A stretch of 64,000 nt of DNA from positions 248,001 to 312,000 of the forward strand of contig NZ_QJVJ01000003.1 of assembly GCF_003217775.1 (NCBI RefSeq). The letters run 5' to 3'. The position numbers and the translations under genes are program-made. The notes under the pieces are model-generated. The model saw nothing but the letters and a program-made list of their open reading frames with translations. It searched no databases and was not told the origin of the DNA. Of this stretch, positions 20,982 to 28,770 are shown in pieces. The DNA comes from Paenibacillus flagellatus (GTDB lineage: Bacteria > Bacillota > Bacilli > Paenibacillales > NBRC-103111). The stretch's first letter is position 1. Every line of letters starts with the position of its first letter.

Positions 20982-21932
20982 TCAGAGGTTATAGATTCGC
21001 TCGTCTGTAAGCGGATTCAATTGCACGTACTGCTTGAACTCCTCCAGCACCCGCAGCGCGTCGTCGGCGATCAGCGGCACGTGCATCGCGTTCCATACGA
21101 CGGATATCGAGCTGTACAGCGACATGTTCTTGATGCTCACGCCCTTCACCTTGTAGGTCCCCAGCAGCTGAAGCATGTCCTGCGGCATGAGCGTAATGCC
21201 GATATCGCTCGCGATCAGGTTGGCCATCGTCAAAATTTCCGGTCCCGCGCCGATCGTCTTCGGGATGAAGCCGGCCGTCAGACAGGCGTGCTCGAGCAAA
21301 TAATAGAGCGACGGGGAATGCTTCGGGTCGTAGTGCAGGTAGGTCTCGTGCTTCATGTCCTGAAGCTCGACATAGGGCTGTCCGGCCGCCGGATGGTCGG
21401 CGGACAGCGCGACCTGCAGCGGATACCGGTAAAACTCCATCCACTGGAGCGGCTTCTGGATCGATTGCTTGATGTCGATCGGGGTGCGCACGAAGGCGAG
21501 ATGGTATTCGCTTTTCTCCACGAGCTCGATGCCGTTCGCGGACGTCGTCTCTTTGATGTAAAACTCGATGTTCGAATGCTTCTCCCTCAGCTTCTTGATC
21601 AAATACGGAACCATGTTGCTGGCGGCGGAAGGGACGGTCGCGATCCGGATAATCGACTGCGGGACGGCTCCCTTCGCTTTCAGCTCGCCGATCGTGCCCT
21701 CGATGTTCTCGAAGGACGGGAGCAGGTGCCTGTACAAATATTCCCCTTCTTCCGTCAGCGTCACGTTGCGGGTGGACCGGTACACGAGCTGGATGCCGAG
21801 CTCTCGTTCCAGCGCGCTGATTTGCTGGCTCAGACCGGGCTGCGAGATGTGCAGCTTTTGGGCCGCCTGACTGAAGTTCAAACAATGGGCCAATTCCAGA
21901 AAATAACGCAAGGACAAATAGTTCGTGATCAT
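20982..21932 (-). CDS. LysR-family regulator of the peptide/gamma-glutamyl operon
   Basis: LysR regulator of 316 residues: N-terminal HTH with LRYFLELAHCLNFSQAAQKLHISQPGLSQQ and the usual RNVTLTEEGEYL wing, then an effector domain. The ATG at 21932 has GGGAG 8 nt upstream; five more codons upstream are possible. It is encoded in the same direction as, and 88 bp ahead of, the dehydrogenase gene, unlike the divergent arrangement usual for LysR. The AT-rich gap 20894-20981 could hold a promoter. No ATAG-N7-CTAT box was found here, so it acts on a different site from the regulator at 4473. Confidence 0.92.
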   Translation of the reverse strand: MITNYLSLRYFLELAHCLNFSQAAQKLHISQPGLSQQISALERELGIQLVYRSTRNVTLTEEGEYLYRHLLPSFENIEGTIGELKAKGAVPQSIIRIATVPSAASNMVPYLIKKLREKHSNIEFYIKETTSANGIELVEKSEYHLAFVRTPIDIKQSIQKPLQWMEFYRYPLQVALSADHPAAGQPYVELQDMKHETYLHYDPKHSPSLYYLLEHACLTAGFIPKTIGAGPEILTMANLIASDIGITLMPQDMLQLLGTYKVKGVSIKNMSLYSSISVVWNAMHVPLIADDALRVLEEFKQYVQLNPLTDERIYNL

Positions 21933-22035
21933 GCATGCATCTCCCATACCGGTCGGCTATTCCGAAATTATACCATTACATCGAAAGAGAGAGAACCCAT
22001 CATTTGGAGCCGATTCGGAGAAAAACGCCGGCAAA

Positions 22036-22068
22036 AGCGAAGAAGTCCGCCAGCGCAACTGGCGGACT
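22036..22068 (-). terminator. Terminator of the secreted gamma-glutamyltransferase gene
   Basis: Perfect 10-bp stem AGTCCGCCAG / CTGGCGGACT with a 5-nt loop (22044-22068), followed on the minus strand by a T-rich tail (TCTTCGCTTTTG). It lies 31 bp after the stop at 22099. Confidence 0.8.
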
Positions 22069-22098
22069 CCCCGCGAAACTCCGGATCCAACGAGCCGT

Positions 22099-25000
22099 TT
22101 ACGGAACGTACTCGCTGTCCACCATGGCGCTTCCTCCGCCCCGTCGCACCTGCTCGGAGACGGCGCGCACTTGGCCGTTCGGCAAAAACTCGATCGCGTT
22201 GACCGCGCCGATGCCGTAGCTCAAGCCGGTCACGTCGAAGCGCTGCCCTCTTGCCCGCAGCTGGTCATATTCCGGCGTCGTCAAAAACTCGGGCTCGATC
22301 AGCGTATGGCCGACCGCGCTCGAATTGCCCTGCGACAGCCTCGGCGCCGTGACGGCTTGCGGCAGCGTCATGCCGAAGTCCAAGTAATTGACGAGCGTCT
22401 GCAGCACGGTCGTGATGATCGTGCTTCCTCCCGGCGAGCCGAGCGCCAAAACCGGCTCCCCGTCCTTCATGACGATCGTCGGCGACATGCTGCTGAGCGG
22501 CCGCATGCCGGGACGCGGCCCGTCCGGGTGGCCGGGCGGGTTGCTCGAAGGCACGCGCGGCGCCAATTCGTCGTTGAGCAGGATGCCGTACCCGGGCACG
22601 ACCATGCCGTTGCCGCCGATCGAATTGAGCGTGTGCGTGTACGCGACGATGTTCCCGTCCTCGTCGGCGACCGTCAAATGAATGGTCGATTGGCGCGTCT
22701 TCAGCACGTCCAAATCGTACACCTGCATGTCGTCCACGTCGAACGTACCGCCCGTTCCGGTCGGGCTTCCCGTCGATTCGACGGCGACCAGCTTGAACGT
22801 GCCGGGTGCGGTCACGTCCGCATTCGACCGTTCGTGCAGCCAATCGATCGGCTCCGGCGTCCCGTCCTCCCAGACGCGTACCTTGATCCCTTCCCCTTCG
22901 ACGCGGAAGCGGAGCCACTGCCAGTTCGTCGTGCGGGGATGGTCGATTTCCGCGAGCGCGAACGCCCCGTTGCTGTTGCGCGTTCTTAAAATGCGCAGCT
23001 TGTCGGAGCCCGACTTGACCTCGAGCCCGTACCCGTTGTGAGGCGCGGCGAGCGAGTTCCAGCCGTCGGAGCGGAGCCAGAACCGCAAGTTGCGGTCGCC
23101 GCCGAGCTCGTTGATCCGGAACTTCACCAGAAGCTCGCTGTCGTAAAGCGAAGGCATGTTCGCTTGGGCGCGCGCGTAGGAGAACTGGTTGCGTTCCAGG
23201 GCGATATGGCCGCTCTCGTCGTTCACCGCGATGCTGGAGCCGACGCCCGGGTTGCTCGCACCGCGGCCGAATTGGGTCGTGAAGCCGCCCGTCGAATCCC
23301 AGCTGGCGCCGTCGGCGACACCCGTGAAGTCGGCCCGGAACGCGGCGGGATTCAGCTCGGCGACGACGATATCGTCGACTTGGAAGCTGCCGCCTGTTCC
23401 GGCGGAGCCGGTCAGCTCGATTCCGGCGAGCATCAGCTTGCCTTTGCCGACGACCGAATCGTCTTCGATTTCAAAGCTCCAGTCCTGTCTCGGCTCATGC
23501 TCGCCGTCCTTCCATAGCCGCACCTTCAGTTGATCTCCCTCGACACGGAACCGGAGCCACTGCCAGTCGGTCGTTCGCGCATGGTTAAACGTCCCGAGGC
23601 CGAATACGCCGTTGCTCTGCCGCGTACGGATGAACCGGACCGTATCGTCGGCCGTATTCAGCTCGAAGCCGTAGCCGTTGTGCGGCGACGTCGAGCCGTT
23701 CCAGCCGTCGGCCCGAAGCCAGAACCGCAAGTTGCGGTCGCCGGTCAGCGCATCCATCTTGAACCGGACGAGCAGCTCGCTGTCGCTCACGGGCGCCATG
23801 GTCGACTCGGCGCGCGCGTACGCGTTCAGCCCCGAATCGATATGCAGCTTCCCGGCTTCGTTCTGTACTTGAATCGTGCTCGAGGCGTTGCGCGTCTGCG
23901 TCGCGAACTTCGCCGGATCCCATCCGGAGCCGTTGGCGCCGCCCGCGAAATCGTAAGCAAGCGCGACTTTGCCGGCCGCGTGAAGCGGCTTGGCCTTGAG
24001 GCTCGGATTCGCGTCGTACGGCCACGGATCGCCGGCCGGCACGACGCCTTCCGAGGCGCGGTCGTCGATATATTGCCGGATATGCTCCGCGTACTCTTCG
24101 TTCAACAAGCCGGCGACGGGCATCGCGCCCGAATACGTCGACGGGTCGCCCAAATAGGTGCGGTCCGCAAAGGCGCGCCGGGAAGCTTCCAAGTAATAGT
24201 GCAGCGCCTCTTCGCGGGGCAGGTTCGCCATATCGTAGCCTTCCAAAATGTTCAGCGCCTCGCCGACCGTCGTGCCGCCCGACGACGACGGAGCGGGTCC
24301 GTAAATGTCGTATCCTCTGTATTGAACCTTCACCGGATCCGTCGTTCGCACCGTGTAATTTTGCAAGTCGGCGAGACTCATGCTGCCCGGCAGGACGAGA
24401 TTCGGCGGGTTCGCCACCGTCGGAGGGCTGTAGACCGCATCGACGATCGCCTGGCCGATCGGTCCGTTGTAGAACGCGCTGCTGCCCTGCTGCGCGATGA
24501 GCCGGTACGTGTCGGCCAAATCTTCGTTTTTCATCAGCGTCCCCGCGGGAGGAACGCTGCCGTCCGGGTTCAGGAACAGATCGATCGTGCTCTGGTAGTT
24601 GCGAAAGCGCGGGGCGTTCTCGGTCAATTCGCGGATGAAGTTATGATCGGCATAAAAACCGTTTTCGGCCGCATCGATGGCCGGCTGGAGAATGGTGGCG
24701 AGCGATAGTCCCGTACCGTACTGCTGTAGCGCCGTCTCCCAAGCTTTCACGACGCCCGGCACCCCTACCGAGATCCCGCTGATTTCGCGGATGTCGTCGT
24801 CATATTCCTTCCCGTTCGCGTCCAGAAACGAATGGGGACCGAACGTTCCGGCCGCGGCGCTGCGGTGGTCGAGCACGACGAACCGGTTCTGGTCCTTCAA
24901 GTAAATGTGCATGTACCCGCCCCCGCCGATGCCGCCGGAGAACGGGCGGACCACCCCTTGCACGGCCGACGCCGCGATTGCCGCTTCGACGGCGTTGCCG

Positions 25001-25197
25001 CCGGCCCGCATGATGTCCATCGCCGCTTTCGTCGCAAGCGGATGCTCGGTCGCCGCGGCGCCCCCCGTGCCGGTTACGTTCCACTCCTGCTCATACCAGG
25101 GCAGACGGTCCGCTTGGACCGCGACCGGCGCCTGGACGAGCAGCGCCGCCGCCAGCAGCGCGCCGGCCGCCGCGCGCGCCTTCCTCTTCTTCAACAT
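22099..25197 (-). CDS. ggt: Secreted gamma-glutamyltransferase with two inserted jelly-roll-like repeats
   Basis: Exported gamma-glutamyltransferase of 1032 residues, about twice the usual length. A signal peptide (KKRKARAAAGALLAAALLVQAP, cleavage near VQA) is followed by the large subunit (about 35-412: NAVEAAIAASAVQGVVRPFSGGIGGGG; YDIYGPAPSSSGGTTVGEAL). The catalytic Thr838 begins the small subunit (TIHLTVADEDGNIVAYT), which has LNSIGGNGM, SSMSPTIVMKDG and GSPGGSTIITTVLQ and is a normal 195 residues. Between them sit two related repeats of about 200 residues (413-613 and 622-830). The insertion is thus at the large-subunit C-terminus just before the self-cleavage bond. ATG at 25197 follows AGGAGG by 6 nt; a TTG two codons upstream is possible. 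The enzyme would cleave extracellular glutathione or poly-gamma-glutamate; the repeats may anchor it to glycan. Confidence 0.9.
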   Translation of the reverse strand: MLKKRKARAAAGALLAAALLVQAPVAVQADRLPWYEQEWNVTGTGGAAATEHPLATKAAMDIMRAGGNAVEAAIAASAVQGVVRPFSGGIGGGGYMHIYLKDQNRFVVLDHRSAAAGTFGPHSFLDANGKEYDDDIREISGISVGVPGVVKAWETALQQYGTGLSLATILQPAIDAAENGFYADHNFIRELTENAPRFRNYQSTIDLFLNPDGSVPPAGTLMKNEDLADTYRLIAQQGSSAFYNGPIGQAIVDAVYSPPTVANPPNLVLPGSMSLADLQNYTVRTTDPVKVQYRGYDIYGPAPSSSGGTTVGEALNILEGYDMANLPREEALHYYLEASRRAFADRTYLGDPSTYSGAMPVAGLLNEEYAEHIRQYIDDRASEGVVPAGDPWPYDANPSLKAKPLHAAGKVALAYDFAGGANGSGWDPAKFATQTRNASSTIQVQNEAGKLHIDSGLNAYARAESTMAPVSDSELLVRFKMDALTGDRNLRFWLRADGWNGSTSPHNGYGFELNTADDTVRFIRTRQSNGVFGLGTFNHARTTDWQWLRFRVEGDQLKVRLWKDGEHEPRQDWSFEIEDDSVVGKGKLMLAGIELTGSAGTGGSFQVDDIVVAELNPAAFRADFTGVADGASWDSTGGFTTQFGRGASNPGVGSSIAVNDESGHIALERNQFSYARAQANMPSLYDSELLVKFRINELGGDRNLRFWLRSDGWNSLAAPHNGYGLEVKSGSDKLRILRTRNSNGAFALAEIDHPRTTNWQWLRFRVEGEGIKVRVWEDGTPEPIDWLHERSNADVTAPGTFKLVAVESTGSPTGTGGTFDVDDMQVYDLDVLKTRQSTIHLTVADEDGNIVAYTHTLNSIGGNGMVVPGYGILLNDELAPRVPSSNPPGHPDGPRPGMRPLSSMSPTIVMKDGEPVLALGSPGGSTIITTVLQTLVNYLDFGMTLPQAVTAPRLSQGNSSAVGHTLIEPEFLTTPEYDQLRARGQRFDVTGLSYGIGAVNAIEFLPNGQVRAVSEQVRRGGGSAMVDSEYVP
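22708..23961 (-). repeat. Tandem duplication inside ggt coding two concanavalin/LamG-like domains
   Basis: Repeat 1 (about 23359-23961) and repeat 2 (about 22708-23334) code for homologous domains. Each begins DF-G-A-G--WD, shares SELLV+F+++ and GDRNLRFWLR+DGWN, has PHNGYG-E and TT-WQWLRFRVEG, and ends TGTGG-F-VDD. This beta-rich pattern resembles LamG/GH-16-like jelly rolls. The domains are unrelated to the GGT fold around them. Confidence 0.75.
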
Positions 25198-25257
25198 CAA
25201 CAACCTCCTCCTCTCGAATAGGTGTTCCTGCTGAACTAGACTCGTGATCGTACGTTC

Positions 25258-25287
25258 ATTATAGCTTCTTCCAGAAAATCCGATAAA
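25258..25287 (-). promoter_or_regulatory. Probable promoter of the secreted gamma-glutamyltransferase gene
   Basis: A perfect minus-strand TATAAT (25258-25263) lies about 60 bp before the start; the -35 is weak (TTATCG or TTTATC, 17-18 bp upstream). The AT-rich gap 25204-25436 also holds GATAA-11 nt-TTATC (25291-25311), a candidate operator between ggt and malic enzyme. Confidence 0.5.
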
Positions 25288-25436
25288 TAGATGCTAGTTA
25301 TCTCTTCATAACGAGGACTTATAGATGGAGCCGCCGGCAAACTCTTATAATCGCCGCTAATAAACGTATAACATATTCGTATTTTCCCGATCGGCCGCGT
25401 GAATGGTACAGTCTTCGTATCTCACGAAGGAGGAAG

Positions 25437-26663
25437 GTGCCGCAGTTGATCGACTTGAAACGGGAATCGCTCGAATTGCACAAGAGGCATAGAGGGAAGC
25501 TGGAGGTCGTTCCGAAAGTTCCGCTCGGCAACAGTCAAGATTTGAGTCTCGCTTACTCGCCGGGGGTCGCGGTGCCTTGTCTGCATATCGCCGACGACGG
25601 AACGAAAGCGTACGACTACACGGTGAAAGGCAACCTCGTCGCCATCGCGACCAACGGCACCGCCGTGCTCGGCCTGGGCGACATCGGGCCGCTCGCTTCG
25701 TTGCCCGTCATGGAAGGGAAAGCGGCGCTGTTCAAGTCGTTCGGCGGCGTCGACGCCGTGCCGATCTGCCTCGATTCGAAAAGCACGGACGACATCGTCT
25801 TTGCGCTGACGCTGCTCTCCCCCACGTTCGGCGGCATCAACCTCGAAGACATCGCCGCCCCCCAATGCTTCGAAATCGAGGAACGGCTGAAGCGGTCGTG
25901 CGACATTCCCGTCTTCCACGACGACCAGCACGGGACGGCGATCGTGACGGCGGCGGGATTGATCAACGCGCTGCGTATCGTCGGCAAAACGCTGGACCGG
26001 GTACGGATCGTCGTGAACGGAGCGGGAGCGGCCGGAATCGCCACGGTCGACTTGCTCCACGCGATGGGGGCGGCCGACATCGTCCTGTGCGACACGAACG
26101 GGATCGTCTACGAAGGCCGGCCGAACGGGATGAATCCGGTCAAAGCGAGAGTCGCGACGATCACGAACCCGCGCGGCCTGCGCGGGGCGCTGCGGGACGC
26201 CGTCCGGGAGGCGGACGTCTTCATCGGGGTATCGGCGGCGGGTGCGCTGCATCCGGACATGCTTCGTTCCATGGCTCCCGGCGCGATCGTCTTCGCCTTG
26301 GCCAACCCCGACCCGGAAATTATGCCGGAGGAGGCGAAGCGAGCCGGTGCGGTCGTCGTCGCGACCGGGCGGTCCGACTATCCGAACCAGATCAACAACG
26401 TGCTCGCCTTCCCGGGCGTTTTTCGCGGAGCGTTGGACGTTCGCGCCGCCGAGATCAACGAAGCGATGAAAATGGCGGCCGTCTATGCGATCGCCGGCTT
26501 GATCGCCGAGCCGGAGCTGCGCGCGGACTACGTCGTCCCGGCGCCGTTCGACCCCCGGGTGGCGGAGAGCGTCGCCGTCGCCGTCGCATCCGCCGCGCTG
26601 GAAACGGGCTGCGCGAGAGCCGCGCTGCCGGAGGAGGAAATCGTGCGGCGCATCCGGCGCTGA
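25437..26663 (+). CDS. NAD(P)-dependent malic enzyme, short bacterial form
   Basis: Decarboxylates malate to pyruvate with NAD(P)+. The 408 residues match short malic enzymes such as YtsJ. Signatures: SLAYSPGVAVPCL, TNGTAVLGLGDIGPLASLPVMEGKA, FGGVDAVPICLD, the metal-binding FGGINLEDI and PVFHDDQHGTAIV, and the Rossmann motif VVNGAGAAGIA. The C-terminal RPLFALANPDPE-type motif reads VFALANPDPEIMP. The start is unclear: GTG at 25437 lies only 3 nt after AAGGAGG, while the TTG at 25446 has GGAAGG 8 nt ahead. The gene is divergent from ggt and has its own terminator. Confidence 0.93.
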   Translation: MPQLIDLKRESLELHKRHRGKLEVVPKVPLGNSQDLSLAYSPGVAVPCLHIADDGTKAYDYTVKGNLVAIATNGTAVLGLGDIGPLASLPVMEGKAALFKSFGGVDAVPICLDSKSTDDIVFALTLLSPTFGGINLEDIAAPQCFEIEERLKRSCDIPVFHDDQHGTAIVTAAGLINALRIVGKTLDRVRIVVNGAGAAGIATVDLLHAMGAADIVLCDTNGIVYEGRPNGMNPVKARVATITNPRGLRGALRDAVREADVFIGVSAAGALHPDMLRSMAPGAIVFALANPDPEIMPEEAKRAGAVVVATGRSDYPNQINNVLAFPGVFRGALDVRAAEINEAMKMAAVYAIAGLIAEPELRADYVVPAPFDPRVAESVAVAVASAALETGCARAALPEEEIVRRIRR

Positions 26664-26675
26664 ACGAAATCGAAA

Positions 26676-26724
26676 CAAGCTCTTGACCGTCCGCCTTTCG
26701 GCGAGCGTCAAGAGCTTGTTCGGT
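26676..26724 (+). terminator. Terminator of the malic enzyme gene
   Basis: Perfect 12-bp stem CAAGCTCTTGAC (26676-26687) / GTCAAGAGCTTG (26707-26718) with an inner GCC-tttc-GGC pair in the loop, followed by TTCGGTTT. It could also work for the opposite strand. Confidence 0.85.
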
Positions 26725-26821
26725 TTCGCGATTCAAACGGTTATGGAACGGTGTTATCGTATTCGGAGGGTGACCGTTCGGACTAAACGTTTCGTTAGGC
26801 GGTCGAAGAATTTGAAACGGG

Positions 26822-27682
26822 CTATCGAACGAGGAGCGGCTTCACGTCATCGATTACTTTCTCCAGCTGTTTCGAGCAGCGGGCGTACATGCTTTTCGCT
26901 TCCCGTTCGTTGGTCGAGAGGCCGAACATTTCGAGATCCGCCTCGCATTTTTTCAAAGTCGCGAGCAGCGCCGCTTTCGTTTGCGGCTGCGGCACCTTCA
27001 ATTGGTCGTCGTACAGGTCGACGAACAGCTGTCCGGCGCTGTCGACTTGACCGAGGAAGACGTTTTCGACGGCGACGCCCGTCTTTTCCAGCTCGGTTTG
27101 CAGCCAGTCCCGGTTCAGGCCGAGCGTGGCCAGCGGCTCGTCCATGATTTCCCCGTCCATAATGACCGCCTGCGGCTCCTGCTCGGGCGCGACGCGGATG
27201 CCGAGATGCTTCGGCGTCAGCGGCTGGTTTTCCTTCGTCAGCAGCACATTGACGTCGCCGCTCGGCTCCATGATGGCGAATTCCACGTCGGCCGTCCGGA
27301 ACACGTTTTTGCGGCGCAGCTGCTGCAGCAGCTCGTCCGTCGTGAGACGTTCCTTTTTCAGATTGTCCTCCAAAATTTTGCCGTCCTTGATCAGCACGGT
27401 CGCCCTGCTGTCGATAATGTCCCGCGCCCGCTTGCTTTTGATTTGCAGCCATTCGATCCCGAGAGAGACGCCGACCCATACCGCTATGGCCACGAGCCCC
27501 AAGTACCACGTCGACTCCAAATCCAGCGAGACGTAAGCGGCCAAACTCCCGATCGTAATCCCGGTGATATACTCGAACAGCGACAGCTGGGACACTTGCC
27601 TTTTCCCCAGCAGCTTCGTCATGACGAACAGCACCGCCACGGCCAGCAGCGTTCGCAGCGCAATTTCCGCCCAATCCGGCAT
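26822..27682 (-). CDS. DUF421 membrane protein (YetF/YcaP family)
   Basis: Membrane protein of 286 residues. Three N-terminal helices (residues 5-80) carry the family's TKLLGKRQVSQLSLFEYITGITIGSLAAYVSLD segment, including the KRQ(V/L)S-L--F+ and G+++GS motifs. The soluble part has DUF421 features such as DSRATVLIKDGKILEDNLKKERLTTDEL and QLRRKNVF-+-DVE+A+-E-SG. In Bacillus relatives these proteins occur in spore or forespore membranes; the molecular role is unknown. ATG at 27682 follows GGAGGGGGG. Confidence 0.9.
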   Translation of the reverse strand: MPDWAEIALRTLLAVAVLFVMTKLLGKRQVSQLSLFEYITGITIGSLAAYVSLDLESTWYLGLVAIAVWVGVSLGIEWLQIKSKRARDIIDSRATVLIKDGKILEDNLKKERLTTDELLQQLRRKNVFRTADVEFAIMEPSGDVNVLLTKENQPLTPKHLGIRVAPEQEPQAVIMDGEIMDEPLATLGLNRDWLQTELEKTGVAVENVFLGQVDSAGQLFVDLYDDQLKVPQPQTKAALLATLKKCEADLEMFGLSTNEREAKSMYARCSKQLEKVIDDVKPLLVR

Positions 27683-27880
27683 TTTGCGTAATCCCCCCTC
27701 CGTTCCGCTACGGGAACGGCATTTTCGATAGTGAATTCGACATTGATTATCCCCCATAAAATGATCCGATATCCATATATTTGTAAATAAATCGCAGTGC
27801 GGATTTGCATAACGAAAAGGCGAAGCCTGCATGAATGCGGGCTTCGCCTGGAAGGCTGGCGACCGTGTGACGGTTGGCCG

Positions 27881-28021
27881 TCAAGAATGACGGGGCGTGT
27901 CGTCGCTTTCGCGCGGATTGTTTTGCGCCGGCTGCACTTCGTGGTTGTTAACGACTTGATCCGCGTAATTGGGATTCGTGTTGTACTTGTTTCCTTCGTT
28001 GTCCTTCATCCCTTTGGGCAT
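27881..28021 (-). CDS. Small hydrophilic protein of 46 residues, possibly spore-associated
   Basis: Not recognised. Very polar (Asn, Gln, Asp, Glu, Lys), no cysteine, no hydrophobic core, much like short disordered spore or coat proteins in composition. It begins MPKGMKDNEGN and ends DDTPRHS. An excellent GGAGGTGA lies 5 nt before the ATG at 28021, which is the main reason to call it. It sits between a DUF421 gene and a Gly/Pro/Gln-rich coat-like gene, both often linked to sporulation. No function is claimed. Confidence 0.55.
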   Translation of the reverse strand: MPKGMKDNEGNKYNTNPNYADQVVNNHEVQPAQNNPRESDDTPRHS

Positions 28022-28170
28022 CCGTCTCACCTCCGTCCGTCTCGTCTCGGCCGGTTGGTTCGTCCGGGATCGCGCGCGATTTCCACGGACTTCCACCCCA
28101 ACCTCTCCCATAGGATGCGACCGGATTCGACGAAACATGCACGGATCGGGGAGACGTCTGCGGGACGCGC

Positions 28171-28671
28171 TCAAAAGCAAGTGAACGAATCGATCTGTCT
28201 CAGGTCGATGCCGAAGTACATCCAGAAAAATCCGTTCCAGCGGAAGCCCGAGACGGAGCGCTGCCCCACGAAGATCGGGAAAAACCAAAACTGCTGCCCG
28301 TTATGCAGCCAAACGTACGTGTTGCGGTACAAGCATCCGGAAATCGCCCCGGGATCGACCGCATACACCGAGGCGGCCGGCTTATGCGGCGTGTACGCGG
28401 GCGGCGGCGACGTCGGCTGGCCCTGTTGGCCCTGCTGCCCCGGAGGTCCGAACGGCGGCTGTTGGCCGAACGGTCCTTGAGGACCGAACGGCCCCTGCTG
28501 GCCGAACGGCGCTTGGGGGCCGAACGGTCCTTGCGTTCCTTGCTGGCCGAACGGCCCTTGAGGACCGAACCAGCCCCCTTGCGATCCCGACGGACCATAG
28601 TATCCTTGCTGTCCCGCTTGCGACCCTCCTTGTTGGCCGAACGGCGGCATAAACGGCGTTAACATGCTCAC
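28171..28671 (-). CDS. Gly/Pro/Gln-rich low-complexity protein with aromatic C-terminal domain
   Basis: Protein of 166 residues (164 from the inner ATG at 28665). Residues 10-90 are built of repeated PFGQQG, PFGPQG and related units, as in collagen-like or spore-coat proteins. The last 60 residues form a distinct aromatic-rich domain with conserved-looking CLYRNTYVWLHNG, FWFFPIFVGQRSVSGFRW and two cysteines (near 113 and 165). No signal peptide. The repeats are perfect enough to suggest slippage growth. A spore-coat or exosporium role is an inference from composition. Confidence 0.7.
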   Translation of the reverse strand: MSMLTPFMPPFGQQGGSQAGQQGYYGPSGSQGGWFGPQGPFGQQGTQGPFGPQAPFGQQGPFGPQGPFGQQPPFGPPGQQGQQGQPTSPPPAYTPHKPAASVYAVDPGAISGCLYRNTYVWLHNGQQFWFFPIFVGQRSVSGFRWNGFFWMYFGIDLRQIDSFTCF

Positions 28672-28770
28672 TTTCCTTCACTCCTTCTGGTTCGCTTGCC
28701 GTATCCTATGCGAATGCCCACAAGGAGGATTGGGCATAAGCCCGTTTGCCGCGACTTTCGCCTGGGGGAT

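Noticed and set aside
22099-25197. Two genes wrongly joined in the long GGT
   Set aside because: The frame is continuous, both GGT halves are complete and in order, and the inserted repeats end exactly at the junction, so a fusion artefact is unlikely.
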